Shown: in pieces, positions 45,154 through 58,015 of the stretch
How positions within the stretch are numbered: position 1 is the first letter of the stretch
Layout of the letters: each line of letters opens with the position of its first letter
Position numbers and translations under genes: made by a program
Notes under the pieces: model-generated
Databases searched by the model: none
Seen by the model: only the letters and a program-made list of their open reading frames with translations
What the model was told of the DNA's origin: nothing
NCBI RefSeq assembly: GCF_022201045.2
Contig: NC_068561.1
Span: 26,108,501 to 26,172,500 of the forward strand
From: Citrus sinensis
Lineage: Eukaryota; Streptophyta; Magnoliopsida; Sapindales; Rutaceae
Reading direction: 5' to 3'
Length of the DNA: 64,000 bases

Positions 45154-46815
45154 ATGCCAAACTTCTTTCAAGCTGCTTTTAGTATGCCGATGATCTCCTA
45201 CCAATAACAGTGGATATGCTGATCATTTTCCTTTATTTTGGCCATTGTGCATCTATAAGATAGATCATATTTACTGGAAAGTCAGATTAAATTTTGTTTC
45301 CCCTTGTTTATGTAGTGTTATTTTGTGCGATTTGCTGTCAGTATTTACAATGAAAGTTTTGTAAGCCAAATGAAGCTACAGTTTGTATTATCAAAATATC
45401 TGAACGAGCAGCATCCATCCTCTCTGTTTCTTTTGTCTAATCGTTCTGAATTTTGAATGTTGTTCAAATCCTTAAATAATTGAAAATGTTATGACATGTG
45501 ATTACTGTTTCCTCAGGCCAATAGAAGCTCTATATACCATCTTGTATTTCACTTTTGTTCTCACTTACGACTGGACTTGAGATATAACGTGCACATCTTC
45601 TATTCACCGATGTATAGAACCCACCCACATCTTCCACATTGATCTGCAAATGATGACAGGTTAATTTAACTATGGATTCTGTTGAATTCCGAGCAACATT
45701 TTTGGTCAACCTGAGTGCCAAATATATCCAGGGATCCGCAAGATTACTCAATACAAGCCATAGGTGTATGTGTGAGAGCAAGAAATAAGAGGGAGACAGA
45801 TTTCTGCCATATTTCAAACTCAGAATTGTTGAACAGCATAGCTGATACATATATCCCGGAATGGAAAAATTGCAAGTGAACTGTCTGATAAACAAACTGA
45901 CTAAACTGTATAGCTGATACATATATCCTGGAGTTGCCTAACAAACAATTCTTCACTGGGAACAAAGAATTCTTCATTGAGGACATGCTGCAAATTCTAG
46001 ATGATTTCCTATAAAAGGGGTGGGGGTGGAGAATATCTAGCTTAAAAGAATCTTGGCGAGATCTAAAAGAGCTTTCAAAAAATTCAATCAATCTTCCGTT
46101 AGCATACTAGATTTAGAAAAAAGAAAAAAGAAAAAAGAAAAAAGAAAAAAGAAAAAAGAAAAAGAAAAGTCTTTTGAGGATGTTCAAGCACATCCATGTC
46201 CAAAAATATATATTGAATCCCAGCAGCTCTGAACCCCAAATACTTGAATGGTTCTGACCATTGTTTAGGTCACATCTATTATTCATCTTTGGCACACAGT
46301 CGCTCTGAAAATAAAAAAAACAACAATATTTTCTCAGCTTTAAGAATAACAAGAGACACATGCATATAAAGGAGATTCAGATTAAACACTAAAGAGGAAA
46401 AAGAAAACTTTTTCTTCATGGGAAATCAAGAAAGTACAAAAGATAAAGATACATCAACATTCAGGGACAGACAAATACCCAACACATAACCGCAATACAT
46501 GCTTCATGCTTGCAGTCTAAACTAATGAACTCATTTGATAAAACTATATGGCATGATAAAGAGAGAGTTTGTGATCACTAAAATGAGAATCAATAATCAT
46601 CAGATCATCCACGTGGTCATCATACAGACTCACAGGATCCAAGACCATGAACCCCCACCATCTGGGTCCAGTTCCATGACCACTGAGATTATGGCTTTCA
46701 AAAAATGGGCCACAAAATAAAGTAGCAATCAGAATGACAAACAACAGACTGCAGAGATCGCCTAGTAGTTTCATGCATCAAAATTCATACAACAAGGTTC
46801 AATTTATATATTTGT
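45154..46815. other. Region between convergent DUF2039 and carrier genes
   Basis: 3' flanks of both genes. An AAAAAAG repeat lies at 46115-46167. A short duplication, TAGCTGATACATATATCC, occurs at about 45839 and 45911. Minus-strand open frames have no recognisable domains. Confidence 0.5.
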
Positions 46816-49800
46816 TCATGTTATTGTTCCTTTAATAATAAATGGAAGTCCAAAAGGAAAAGAGCCCATACTCAAATATTCATAGGCTAGTATCATTGAC
46901 GTTCCCCATGCCGACATGCTGAAGAATCTCGGACCCAATCCTCGATATAAACCTTTCCATCCGTCTTCTGAAATCAATTTTTTCACAACTTGAGTTGCAG
47001 AGGGTCTCCTATCATGCCCCATCACCTAGAATGCCGAGATAGCTCTTTAACACAAAACATATGTAATCATAGAGATATGCAGTTATATGATGAAGTGAAG
47101 CTTCAAGCCAGCGTACCCCACATGAATAGAAAGGAAACATATAGAAAGTCATTGAAATATTTTTCTAGTTACATTTAGAAAGATGACGTAGCTAAGTCTC
47201 ATCCAAAGTGCCTAAACATTAGAATATAAAGGAAAATATGCTAGAAAAAGGTGAAGGCCTTTACGTTTTATTACATACAGACACATGTTCAGAGAGAACT
47301 ATTTGCTATTTGGCTATTTTCACTTATACCCTTAGAAAATGAACTCAACCACAATGCAATAACAGCCAAAAAAGATATTGGAATTATAAAAGAAAGAAGA
47401 AGACCTGTAAGCGAGTCTTGATAGTGTCCAATGGAGTAGTGATGCATGATGCTGTTGCACCGGCAATAAGTCCTCCAGTTGCTTGAACTAGGACTATTTT
47501 CGACTGGCTAGGTACAGCGTCATCAATGCCTGTTCCATGGCCTAAGAACCTAATGAAAAAAATCAGGATAATTAAGAAACATTGGGATCCATCCTGATAG
47601 CCAGTAGTTAGTTCATGAAAAGCTGATAGCTCATCTATTTAAACTGCACATGAAAGCCCAACAATTAGTTAATTTTATGGAACTTGCAATTTCTAACTTC
47701 CCAATGCCAATATCTTCATTCACCACACAACTAAGATTTAGATCAATGAAATTGAAATCTAAGTTTGGGCAAGAAAACACTTGGAGTTGGTGACCACTTT
47801 CGAATGGCATGGAACATTAAGGATATCATTGTGATTGACTTAAAATCTATATAAAAGTGAAATTCCCCAGATTAGCCAGCAAATTAAGCGTCTGATCTAC
47901 AATCTAAAGTTACATCACGATGTAGTTGACTAAGATGATGAAACATTAACTAATCAGTGAATGTTCCTATTCTAATTTATCATTTTATAGACATTTAGCT
48001 TCCACAGAGAACAAAAAATAACATTTCACCTCCAAATGACGCGCTGGCTTGAACCATAACTTGCCCACCAGACAGCACTTGATGGGGAATAAGTCATAAC
48101 AGATAGACCAAACCCTCTGTATAATCCACGAAGGCCATCAGACTGTATAACCTTACGAGCAACATCCAGGCCACCACTATACTTCGCATGGCCTGAATAC
48201 CCTTGCACCATCAATTTTTGGCTAACCTGTTCAAAGTTCATCCTAAAAAGATTTAGCATCCTGCATATCTCTACCTATATCTTCTTCTTCTTTGTTCACA
48301 TATTTTTTATTCTTTTGTCCATCAGAAAAGCATTGATAATGGAATATTTAGCAGATTGCATTCTCTGATTATTCCCTCTTCTTCCTTCCTTTTCTTTTTA
48401 AGAAAACATAAATAAATCAGAAAAGCATGGATATAGAAAAATAAATCAGAAAAGGATGGATATAGAATTATGAGCTTTTTATTTATGATCACAAAAACAA
48501 ACAAAATTTCCTGAAAACAATGGACGCAATACAAAGGCCATAAACTAATATATAGATCAACATTGTATCCGTTCATAGTTATTTTTCCAAAAAAGGGTAA
48601 GTGTTTAAATGGAGACTTCTCTAATATTAGAATACAACCAGTCAATTATGTGGGTCAATTATAACTTAAAGTAACAGCCTTCAAATTTAGCATAAGTAAG
48701 AAACTCCCCAATTAACTGAACATACATATATATGCATAAGTACAAATCCCCACATGTAATTTTAATATCAACATGTTTCAAAAAATGACCGGTTGAAAAG
48801 ATGACATACAACGTCAATTGGAACAAACACAGCTTGAGCGCACATTGATGCTGTCATGCCAGCAATTCCATTTGCTATTGCTGCCTGTGCAGGTTCTGAT
48901 AGTTTAAATGGTTCGACTATCTTGAAAGCCGCTGCTTTTGTCGTCTCTAAAGCAGTCAGAAATAGTATCCTGGCAGGGATTGCACCAGTAATTACTGTAC
49001 CAAAACCTCTGTACAGACCAGGAATCCCATCAGTTCTAAGAATACCTCTGATAACAGAAAAGGCATTTCTCTCAGCAGTGTCTTTTGTAGCAACCTGAAG
49101 CCTGGTTTTTACAACAGAGACTGGATACAGTGCCACTGTAACCCCCGTGAAGAGGCCAGCTCCAACAATGTAAAATTTTGTTTTGTCAAGCCTGCAGAAT
49201 GAGCATATAAGAACATGTAGTTTTTTTTTTTTTAAAAAAGGTGTACAATTAGGAAATAATGGTTGGAGGTATGAAAGGGCAAAGAAAAATGCACAAGTTG
49301 ATTTCTTAATTAGGGTTAAACTACAACCAAGATCACAAATATTGATGCTTTTGAGGGCTTGCTTGAATAATCACATTTTGGAGTCACATGTTGAAACTAC
49401 TATTGATTCATGATTATAACCATGTATAATCATAGGAGTTGGAGTTTATTCTTCCATTTTGAAGTTAATTTGTATCCCTACACGAGTTTCAAACTTTTCC
49501 ACCATTTCTAATCTATATATAATTCAATACAAGCACAAGCACACTTTGTGTAACTTAGCTTGCTATAAAATAAATGTAAATATAGAGAGCACATAGATAG
49601 ATATGTTTAATATCAGATATTGGGAGACTGCACAAAGGAACATATGAAAATAATAATTTATATCACCCCCCTCACTAAAGGGAGATTAATACTAAGGCTA
49701 CTCTCCGGAGGAAACATTCTATCATCGGCTCGAGAGTCACCTGTAGCTTAAGAAATTTCTAAATAAATTGACGGATATTTAAATTAAGAAAATAAGATGA

Positions 49801-49899
49801 ATGAAGCAAAAAGTGATGAGGATACGATACGTACTTTTCCCAGTCAATCTCGGTCTGACCTAACGTCTGAACCCGGGAATTGGACGCGTCCATTGTCAT
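46816..49899 (-). CDS. Mitochondrial carrier, SLC25A44-like
   Basis: Five exons on the minus strand: 49899-49835, 49191-48810, 48226-48030, 47549-47405 and 47025-46816. They join without a stop to 332 residues; a second ATG lies two codons in. Three mitochondrial-carrier repeats are present, with signatures PVSVVKTRLQ, PIDVVSQKLM and PLDTIKTRLQ, each followed by a GLYRGFG or GLYRGLG motif. The first signature has Ser where Asp/Glu is usual. The start IDWEKLDKTKFYIVGAGLF and the motif VWWASYGSSQRVIW match plant SLC25A44-type carriers such as Arabidopsis At5g15640. Human SLC25A44 carries branched-chain amino acids; the plant substrate is not established here. It is an inner-membrane protein with six predicted helices. 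It is convergent with the DUF2039 gene. Confidence 0.92.
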
Positions 49900-50939
49900 T
49901 GATGGTTGAGGTTGACTCCTTCAAAATCTAAACAACAAAAACAAGACAAATCCAATCTGTCTCTGCAACTCAACAATCAAAATCGATAATGCATCACTTT
50001 TCGAAAGCCAAAATTGTTATAATGACTTTTTCAACCGTTGAATGTTCAAAAATGGACGATCACTGCCCTGCTCCCTGCAATCTTCGTCAGCCTCCCCTCC
50101 TTTCAGGTTACTTGGAGCAAAAACTTTCTACTTCCTGTGATGAAGAGGAATCGATGCCAATTCATTTACACTTCTTTCATCTCTCCTTTTGTACCAATAT
50201 GAGAATAAGAATGGGACTAAAGTGCAAGCAAATGTGAAAAAAAGAAAAAAAAAGGAATGAATTTTATAATATTGCAGATTATTAGTCAAAGTTCATAGTT
50301 GTTCATGTTCATACCCAGTTTTTGGTGCAGGCTGCTGCTAGCAGGCTCGTATCGCTTACTGGGTTGAGGCCCATGTTCATGTAGGTTTTGACTTTTGATT
50401 AGGCTTTACTACCCTCCCACGAGTCACGAAATTCTTTATAAAGCCTTATTTTTTTTTTATTGAAATTATCTAAATAATTAAGGATAAATAATACTGTTTA
50501 TCGGTTGAAATTTTGTAGGAGGATAGTCAACTTTTTTTAAAAATATTTTATAAATAAAAAATTGGGGATGTTTTAAGAAATAAATTCAAAAAGTGTTAAA
50601 AGGGGTACTAAAAGCTCCACTCGCAGGCTTTCGGTTTAAAGTTTTTTCTTGATTTGGGTTTAGGGCCCACTATAACATATAGTGAGCAGCCCAACCTTTT
50701 TCTAACGGTTAACATTTCTAAAGTAACAGTGGCTCTCGCTTAAAAGAATGAGCAAGCAAGCATAGTCTAAGTCTAGTACTGGTGTAAGTTAATGTATAAT
50801 ATCAGCTGGTTATGGTATAATTCCTTGAAAATCAAGCTAACCTCTCTCCCTCTCTTAGTGCTCCTCCTCTTTATTATTATTATTATTTAAAACAAGCAGC
50901 CCAACCATGATCGTTCTGTTCATGAATGTGCTTAATATT
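49900..50939. other. Intergenic region upstream of the carrier gene
   Basis: Promoter side of the minus-strand carrier gene, then AT-rich DNA. No gene seen. Confidence 0.45.
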
Positions 50940-50947
50940 CTTTAGAG
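50940..50947. repeat. Left 8-bp target-site duplication of small hAT
   Basis: CTTTAGAG, identical to 51544-51551. Confidence 0.9.
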
Positions 50948-51543
50948 TAGAGGTGGGTAAAATCAGATTCAGATAAATCTGATTGGATTTCGAGTTACAC
51001 TAATAATTTCAAAATCTATTTTTTTTTAATTGAAGCAATCAAGCAAAACAATAAACCACATCATATATTTTCATTTCAAAATTTTTAAATTAATTATTTA
51101 AAACAATCTAGTCAAATACCATAAAAAGCTTCGTAGTGGTGGCTGTCGAGGTGAAGCAAGCTGCAGCAGTTGCGGTAACCAATGGAGCAAGCGCCAGCAA
51201 ACAACAATGGTCGAAGTACAGTAGATTGCGTTGGCGCGCTGCGGCAACAGTGATGGCTTGGCTTCACGTGGTTGCTTCTGTGACTATTGGCTGCTGCTTT
51301 GCACAGTTGCATCTCCGATCTGTTGCATGCTGCTTTGAGCAGTTGCTGTTTCGCATTTTGTTGTCTCCGATATCCGAGGCCTGATCTCAATGTGTGTGAA
51401 CGTGTGCTGTGTGGTGTGACTTTGTTTGTTTCATTAATTTTTTTTTTTAATGTCAAAGCCAACCCGATCGGTTAATCCGATTCGAACTCGATATTTTTCA
51501 GATCAAGTTGGGTCGGGTCAGATCGGCTGTTTTGCCCAACCTT
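50948..51543. mobile_element. Non-autonomous hAT element, 596 bp
   Basis: Begins TAGAGGTGGGTAAAATC and ends GTTTTGCCCAACCTT, ends inverted and close to the hAT consensus. It is flanked by perfect 8-bp duplications. Subterminal TCGGGT/GATCGG motifs resemble those of the large hAT at 56243-62285. The interior (about 51120-51400) is GC-richer with CAGCAG/TTGCTG-type sequence and open frames on both strands but no recognised domain; it may be captured DNA. Confidence 0.85.
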
Positions 51544-51551
51544 CTTTAGAG
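51544..51551. repeat. Right 8-bp target-site duplication of small hAT
   Basis: CTTTAGAG, identical to 50940-50947. Confidence 0.9.
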
Positions 51552-52139
51552 TTTATTTTAGTTACATTTTAGTGTATGTAATGTCAAATGTAATACTAAA
51601 TATAATGAAAGCAACAACTTCCAGCTAGAAGTACTTTTATTTTGTTTTCTCACGAAAATTGAAATATTTTTATTCAGAAAAGAAAGTTAAAATAGTCTAG
51701 TTAAGTTCTTAGACTGAATCATCGCCACGTATTCTGTTTCTCTCTCTCTTTCTTTCTGTTTCTGTTGTGCACTAACTAGGTAAAAAACAAAGAAAAAAAC
51801 ACCATTCATAATTTGGCAATCACAACAGGAAATGGAGTTCATGTTTCTACCTAATTCTAAATTCTTCTTTGAAATCACTACTTGCACCTTTTTGCTTCTC
51901 TTTTGGCTGACTTCTGCAAGCTTGGTGCAATAGGTTAGCTTGTTCCTTCTTTATTCAATTTTTTTCGTAGTTTTTTTGTTGAAAAAATCAAAAGCCTACA
52001 TGCATTTTTGGTTCTATCCGGTGGCCACAAATATTGACAATTTAGAAGAGTTGGAGCCACACATGCATGCATTTTCAAAAAAGGAAGAAAATGGTTGTTG
52101 ATTTCTACCACTTGTGAGTGCGATAATTAAATGCATGCA

Positions 52140-52289
52140 TGGGGAATTTCTCTTATAAATACCAAGCCATTTTCTTGGGTGTGTGCATCCTAAAATTCTT
52201 TAATTCATCTCCTCTCTCGAGAAGCTGAGAGTTTGAGGAGTGAGAGAACTAAGAGTTTTTTAATAAATTCTTGAGTAACTAGTGAGTGA
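52140..52289 (+). promoter_or_regulatory. TATA-containing promoter-like sequence abutting GC-rich repeats
   Basis: TATAAATACC at 52155-52164 is followed by a pyrimidine- then purine-rich leader-like stretch (CTCCTCTCTCGAGAAGCTGA, GAGTTTGAGGAGTGAGAG). At about 52290 the sequence changes abruptly into GC-rich tandem repeats. It could be the LTR or promoter of a transcribed repeat unit, or the remains of a host gene cut by the array. Confidence 0.35.
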
Positions 52290-55200
52290 AGGATAAAACC
52301 GGCCATTTTACTTTGCGGCCCCAGAGGCCGTGTGCCATAGCCCCCGCCCCGGACCGCACCCGCCCGAACCCGACCTCACCCACCCGCCGTGTGCCGATCC
52401 CGCCCCGCGGTTCCCACCGGGGCACGAACTGCTCCCTGGGGGGCTGAAACCGGCAAAACCGGCAAAACGGCCCCGATCATGCCTGTTTTTCGGCGTTCAA
52501 ACCGCCGCGCGGCTACCCCCTATCTCGATGCCCCCGCCCGGCTGGTCCCGTGGGACGAAACGGAACTGCAATCGGAGGTCCCGATCATGAGTTACGGCCG
52601 AAACTGGCAAAACCGGCCATTTTACTTTGCGGCCCCCGAGATCATGCCCATTTTTTGGTGTTCAAACAGCCGCGCGGCTACCACCCCATCCTGATGTCCC
52701 CGCCTGGCTGGTCTGTGGGATGAAACGGAACCGCAATTGGAGGCCCCGATCATGAGTTACTGCCGAAACCGATAAAACCGGCCATTTTACTTTGCGGCTC
52801 CCGAGGCCGTGTGCCATAGCCCCCGCCCCGGACCGCACCCGTCCGAACCCGACCGAACCCGCCCGCCGTATGCCGACCCCGCCCCGCGGTCCCCCCGGGG
52901 CACGAACCGCCCCCCGGGGGGCCGAAACCGGCAAAACCGACAAAACGGCCTCGATCTTGCCCATTTTTCGGCGTTCAAACCGCCGCGCGGCTACCCTCCC
53001 ATCCCGATGCCCCCACCCGGCTGGTCCCGTGGGATGAAACAGAACCACAATCGGAGGCCTCGATCATGAGTTACGGCCGAAACCGGCAAAACCGGCCATT
53101 TTACTTTGCGGCCCCCGAGAACGCGCCCATTATTCGGCGGTCAAACCGCCGCGCGGCTACCCCCCCATCCCGATGCCCCCGCCCGGCTGGTCCCGTGGGA
53201 CGAAACGGAACCGCAATCGGAGGCCCCGATCATGAGTTACAGCCCAAACCGGCAAAACCGGCCATTTTACTTTACGGCCCCCGAGATCATGCCCATTTTT
53301 CGGCGTTCAAACCGTCAAGTGGCTACTCCCCCATCCCAATGCCTCCGCCCGGCTGGTCCCGTGGGACGAAACGGAACCGCAATCGGAGGCCCCGATCATG
53401 AGTTACGGCCGAGACTGGCAAAACCGACCATTTTACTTTACGGCCCCCAAGATCATGCCCATTTTTCGGCGTTCAAACCGCTATGCGGCTACCCCCCATC
53501 CCGATGCCCCCGCCTGGCTGGTCCTGTGGGACGAAACGGAACCACAATCGGAGGCCCCGATCATGAGTTACAGTCGAAACCGGCAAAACTGGCCATTTTA
53601 CTTTGCGGCCCCCGATGCCGTGTGCCAAAGCCCCCGGCCCGGACCGCACCCGCCCGAACTCGACAGAAGTGTGCCGATACCGCCCCGCAGTTCCCCACGG
53701 GGCACGAACCGCACCATGGGGGGCCCAAACTGGCAAAACGGCCTCGATCATGCCCATTTTTTGGCGTATAAACCGCTGCGCGGCTACCCCCCATCCCGAT
53801 GCCCCCGCCCGGCTAGTACCGTGGGACGAAACGGAACCGCAATCGGAGGCCCCGATCATGAGTTACTGCGGAAACCGGTAAAACTGGCCATTTTACTTTG
53901 CGGTCCCCGAGGCGGTGTACATAGCCCCCGCCCCGGACAGCACCAGCCCGAACCCGACAGAACCCGACCGAAGTGTGCCGATACCGCCTCGATCATGAGT
54001 TACAGCCAAAACCGGCAAAATCGGCCATTTTACTTTGCGGCCCCCGATGCCGTGTGCCATAGCCCCCGGCCTGGACCGCACCCTCCCAAATCCGACAGAA
54101 GTGTGCCGATACCGGCCCGCAGTCCCCCTGGGGCACGAACCGCCCCATGGGGGGCCCAAACTGGAAAAACCGGCAAAACAGCCCCGATCATGCCCATTTT
54201 TTAGCGTATAAACCACCGCATGGCTACCCCCCCATCCCAATGCCCCCACCCAGCTGGTACTGTGGGACGAAACAGAACCGCAATTAGAGGCCCCGATCAT
54301 GAGTTACAGCGAAAACCGGTAAAACCGGCCATTTTACTTTGCGGTCCCCGAGGCGGTGTACATAGCCCCCGCCCCGGACAGCACCAGCTCGAACCTGACC
54401 GAAGTGTGTGGATACCGCCCCGGGGCACGAACCGCCCCCTAGGGGGCCCAAACCGGCAAAACCGGGAAAAGGGCCCCGATCATGCCCATTTTTCGGCGTT
54501 CAAACCGCCACGCGATTACCCCGCCATCCCGATGCCCCCGGACCCAGGTCCCGTTGGACCAAACGGAAATGGAATCGAAGGCTCGGATCATGAGTTACGA
54601 CCAAAACCGGCAAAACCTACTAAGCGGCCCCCGATTTTACCCATTTTTCGGCGTTCAAACCGCCGCACAGCTACCCACCCATCCCGATGCCCCCGGACCG
54701 CTGGTCCCGTGGGACGAAACGGAAGCGGAATCGGAGGCTCCGATCATGAGTTACGGCCCCTTCTTTGCTGCCCCCGAGGCCATGCGCTACAGCCCCCCGG
54801 GGGGCCGACCCGCCGGCCGCACCAACCTGAACACCACCAAACGCGCTCGCCGCCTCCCGATCCCACCCCGCGGTCCCCCCCGGGGCATGAACCACCCCCC
54901 GGGGGGCAAAAACCGGCGAAACCGGCAAAACCGCCCTGATCATGCCTATTTTTCGGCGTTCAAACCGTCGCGCGGCTACCACCCCATCCCGATGCCCCTG
55001 GATCGCTGGTCCCGTGGGATGAAAAGGAATCGGTGGCCCTGATCATGAGTTACGGCCCCTTATTTGCGACCCCCGAGGCCATGCACTATAGCCCCCTAGG
55101 GGGCCGACTCGGCGGTCGCACCCGCCCGAACCCCACCGAACACGTCCGCCGCCCCCCGATCCCGCTCTGCGGTTCCCCCCTGGGCATGAACCGCTCCCCG

Positions 55201-56242
55201 GGGGGCCGAAACCCGCAAACCCGGCAAAACGGCCCCGAACATGTCCATTTTTCGGCGTACAAATCGCGGCGCGGCTACCCCCCCATCCCGATGCCCCCGG
55301 ACCCCTGGTCCCGTGGGACCAAATAGAAACGGAATTGGAGGCCCGTATCATGAGTTACGGCCAAAACCGGCAAAACCTACTGAGCGCACCTCGATCATGC
55401 CCATTTTTCGGCATGCAAACCGCCGCGCCGCCACCCCCTCGTCCAGATGCCCCCGGACCGCTGGTCCCGTGGGAAGAAGCGAAACCGGAATCGGAGGCCC
55501 CGATCATGAGTTACGGCGCCTTCTGTGCGGCCCCCGAGGCCGTGCACTATAGCCCGGGGGGGGGGGCTGACCCCCCAGCCTCACCCGCCCGAACCCCACC
55601 GAGCGCGCCAGCCGCCTCCCGATCCCACCCTGCGGTCCCCCCCGGAGGGCAAAAACCGGCAAGACGGCCTCGATCATGCCCATTTTTTTGAGATCAAACC
55701 GCCGCGCGGCTACTCCCCCATCCTGATGCCCCCGGACCCCTGGTCCCGTGGGACCAAACGGAAACGGAATCGGAGGCCCCGATCATGAGTTACGGCCCCT
55801 TATTTGCGGACTCCGAGGCCGTGCGCTATAGCCCGCCAGGCCAACCCCCCGCCGGCCGCACCCAGGGCATGAACCACCCCCGGGGGGCCGAAACCGGCGA
55901 AACCGGCAAAACCGCCCCGATCATGCCCATTTTTCGGCGTTCAGAACGCCGCACGGTACCCCCCCATCCCGATGCCCCCGGACCCCTGGTCCTGTGGGAC
56001 CAGACGGAAACGGAATCGGAGGCCCGGATCATGAGATACAGCCGAAGCCGTCAAAACCTAATAATCGCACTCGGATCATGCCCATTTTTCTGCGTTCAAA
56101 TCGCCGCGCGGTTACCCCCCCATCCCGATGCCCCCGGTTCGCTGGTCCCGTGGGACGAAACGGAACCGGAATCGAAAGCCCCGATCATGAGTTACGGCCC
56201 CTTCTTTGCGGCCCCCGAGGCCGTGCGCTATAGCCCCCCGGG
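52290..56242 (+). repeat. GC-rich tandem repeat block, left part
   Basis: Degenerate tandem units marked by GATCATGAGTTACGGCC and CCCATTTTTCGGCGTTCAAA. Successive markers are either about 153-166 bp or about 283-315 bp apart, so a short unit alternates with a long one that adds about 140 bp of CCCCGG-rich sequence. GC content is far above the surrounding DNA. The long open frames on both strands translate to repetitive Pro/Arg-rich peptides and arise from composition. It could be satellite DNA or an internal array of an unrecognised element. The last eight bases (56235-56242) are the hAT target duplication. Confidence 0.85.
56235..56242. repeat. Left 8-bp target-site duplication of large hAT
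   Basis: CCCCCGGG, identical to 62286-62293. The CG-rich target belongs to the tandem repeat and confirms insertion into it. Confidence 0.92.
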
Positions 56243-56257
56243 TTGGGGTGGACAAAA

Positions 56258-56413
56258 TATCCGACCCGACCCGATCCTATCCGAAAAATTTCAGGTTCGG
56301 ATCGGATCGGGTGGGGAACAAAACCCGATCGGATGAAATTGTCTCAACCCGATCAGATCATGATCGGGTCGGGTGAAACCCGATCCAATCCGAAAACCCG
56401 ATCGGGTTGAGAC
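56258..56413. repeat. Left subterminal CCCGATC/GATCGGGT motif cluster
   Basis: Many copies in both orientations of ACCCGATC and GATCGGGT. Clusters of short motifs near the ends are where hAT transposases such as Ac bind, so these are candidate binding sites. Confidence 0.7.
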
Positions 56414-58015
56414 AAAAACAAATTGGACAAATACAAAATTACAAATCACAGAATACAATTATACAAATACACAGTACGCACATGACTGATGACACACTCA
56501 CAATCACTGAATCAGTAAAGAATACTGATCACATCTCACAGACTCACAGTGTCACAGACTCACGCCTCACGGATTTACACTGTTACAGTAATTCACAAAT
56601 TCACAATTCAGTAATTCACTCCAAACTATTCAGTATTCACCGCAACAAAGCACTTCAGTAATTCACAAAGAAATTAAGAAAAGAACACAAGAAAAGTAAC
56701 AACTCACAAACCCTCACGGCCTCACTCACTCAGACACTCACCAGTCACCGCCACGGTATCACAAAGACACAAACCCTCACTGTCACACACAAAATCAACA
56801 TCACTGAAACCAGCACTAAAGCCGTCAAGCACAAGCAGCCAACCCACACCCATTCACCCATTCACCCAAGCAGCCAACCCACCACATGCAGCAACCACTG
56901 CTGAGAACGACCCCAACCGAAGCCGAAGCTGATTCGTGAAGATCGTGACCCGATCGGGTCCGATTGAAGATCCACCCGGCAAGCTGCCTCCGATCCACTC
57001 AAGTCTCCACCATTGGCATTCACGGGTCACGGGCTCACGGCTGTTGAGTGTTGACATCCGGCCACCACACCCATTCACGGTCACGCCTCACGGGTCACGG
57101 ACTCACGACTCCAGTCTCAAAAGGCAATAGGTCTCTTCAGTCTTCACTCTCTGTTTTGGAAGTTGGGAGTTGGAACTTGGAATTGGAAGTTTGGAACTTG
57201 GAATTGGAAGTTTGGAACTTGAAGCCCGAACCAAATAAGCAAATCCGGCTTTTGAACTTGTTTAAGTGATGGTATATCTGTATATAATATATAATTATAT
57301 ATGCATTAATGATTAATTATAATTGTTATTTTTTATATGTTATTTGAGAAATGTTAATTGTAACTTTGTATGTTAATTATATATTGTTAAATGTTATCAA
57401 TAAAATGAAAATAATCCAGCATTAATTTTCTGTTACTTATTAATAATTGATTTTTTGTATGAATAGTAATGTTAGATTAAAAATTAAAATTAAATATTAT
57501 GTTACAATATAAATTATAATTATATATGTCATATGATATGTGTATTTGTAGAATAGTTTCAACTTCAACAAAAAATTAACCAATTTAATTGCAGTAGTTT
57601 CAAGTTTCAACTTCAACAAATAATTAATCAATTTAATTAATTGCATGATAACCAATAAGTAAATATTAAATGGTTAAGTACATATAATGTGGGCATAATA
57701 AGAATGAAGAATTTAAGATACGGATATGTAATTAATATTATATTATTTTGGCCAATGGATAATTAGAAATTAGAAATTAAATAATTACATTAATTTCTTG
57801 GTTTTCTTTTATGGAATATGCATCTTGAATTCTTGATCATATATAAACATTATGGTGGAAAATTAGAAATATCAATTTCAAAAAGTTTCATAAAATTAAA
57901 TTAACAATTATTTGAATCAATTTGTAATACTAACTATTAAGTAGATTTTTTTAATAGTCTTTTTGTGTTTTAATTTATGAATTAATGATTAATAATTATT
58001 TATTTGTATGTTTAG

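Noticed and set aside
51112-51462. A gene in the interior of the small hAT
   Set aside because: Open frames occur on both strands, have no domain or splice support, and are repeat-like in composition.
52330-56336. Many long open frames in the GC-rich block on both strands, translating to Pro/Arg-rich repeats
   Set aside because: Frames overlap on both strands and in several phases, follow the tandem unit exactly, and have no domain. They result from GC-rich composition with few stop codons.
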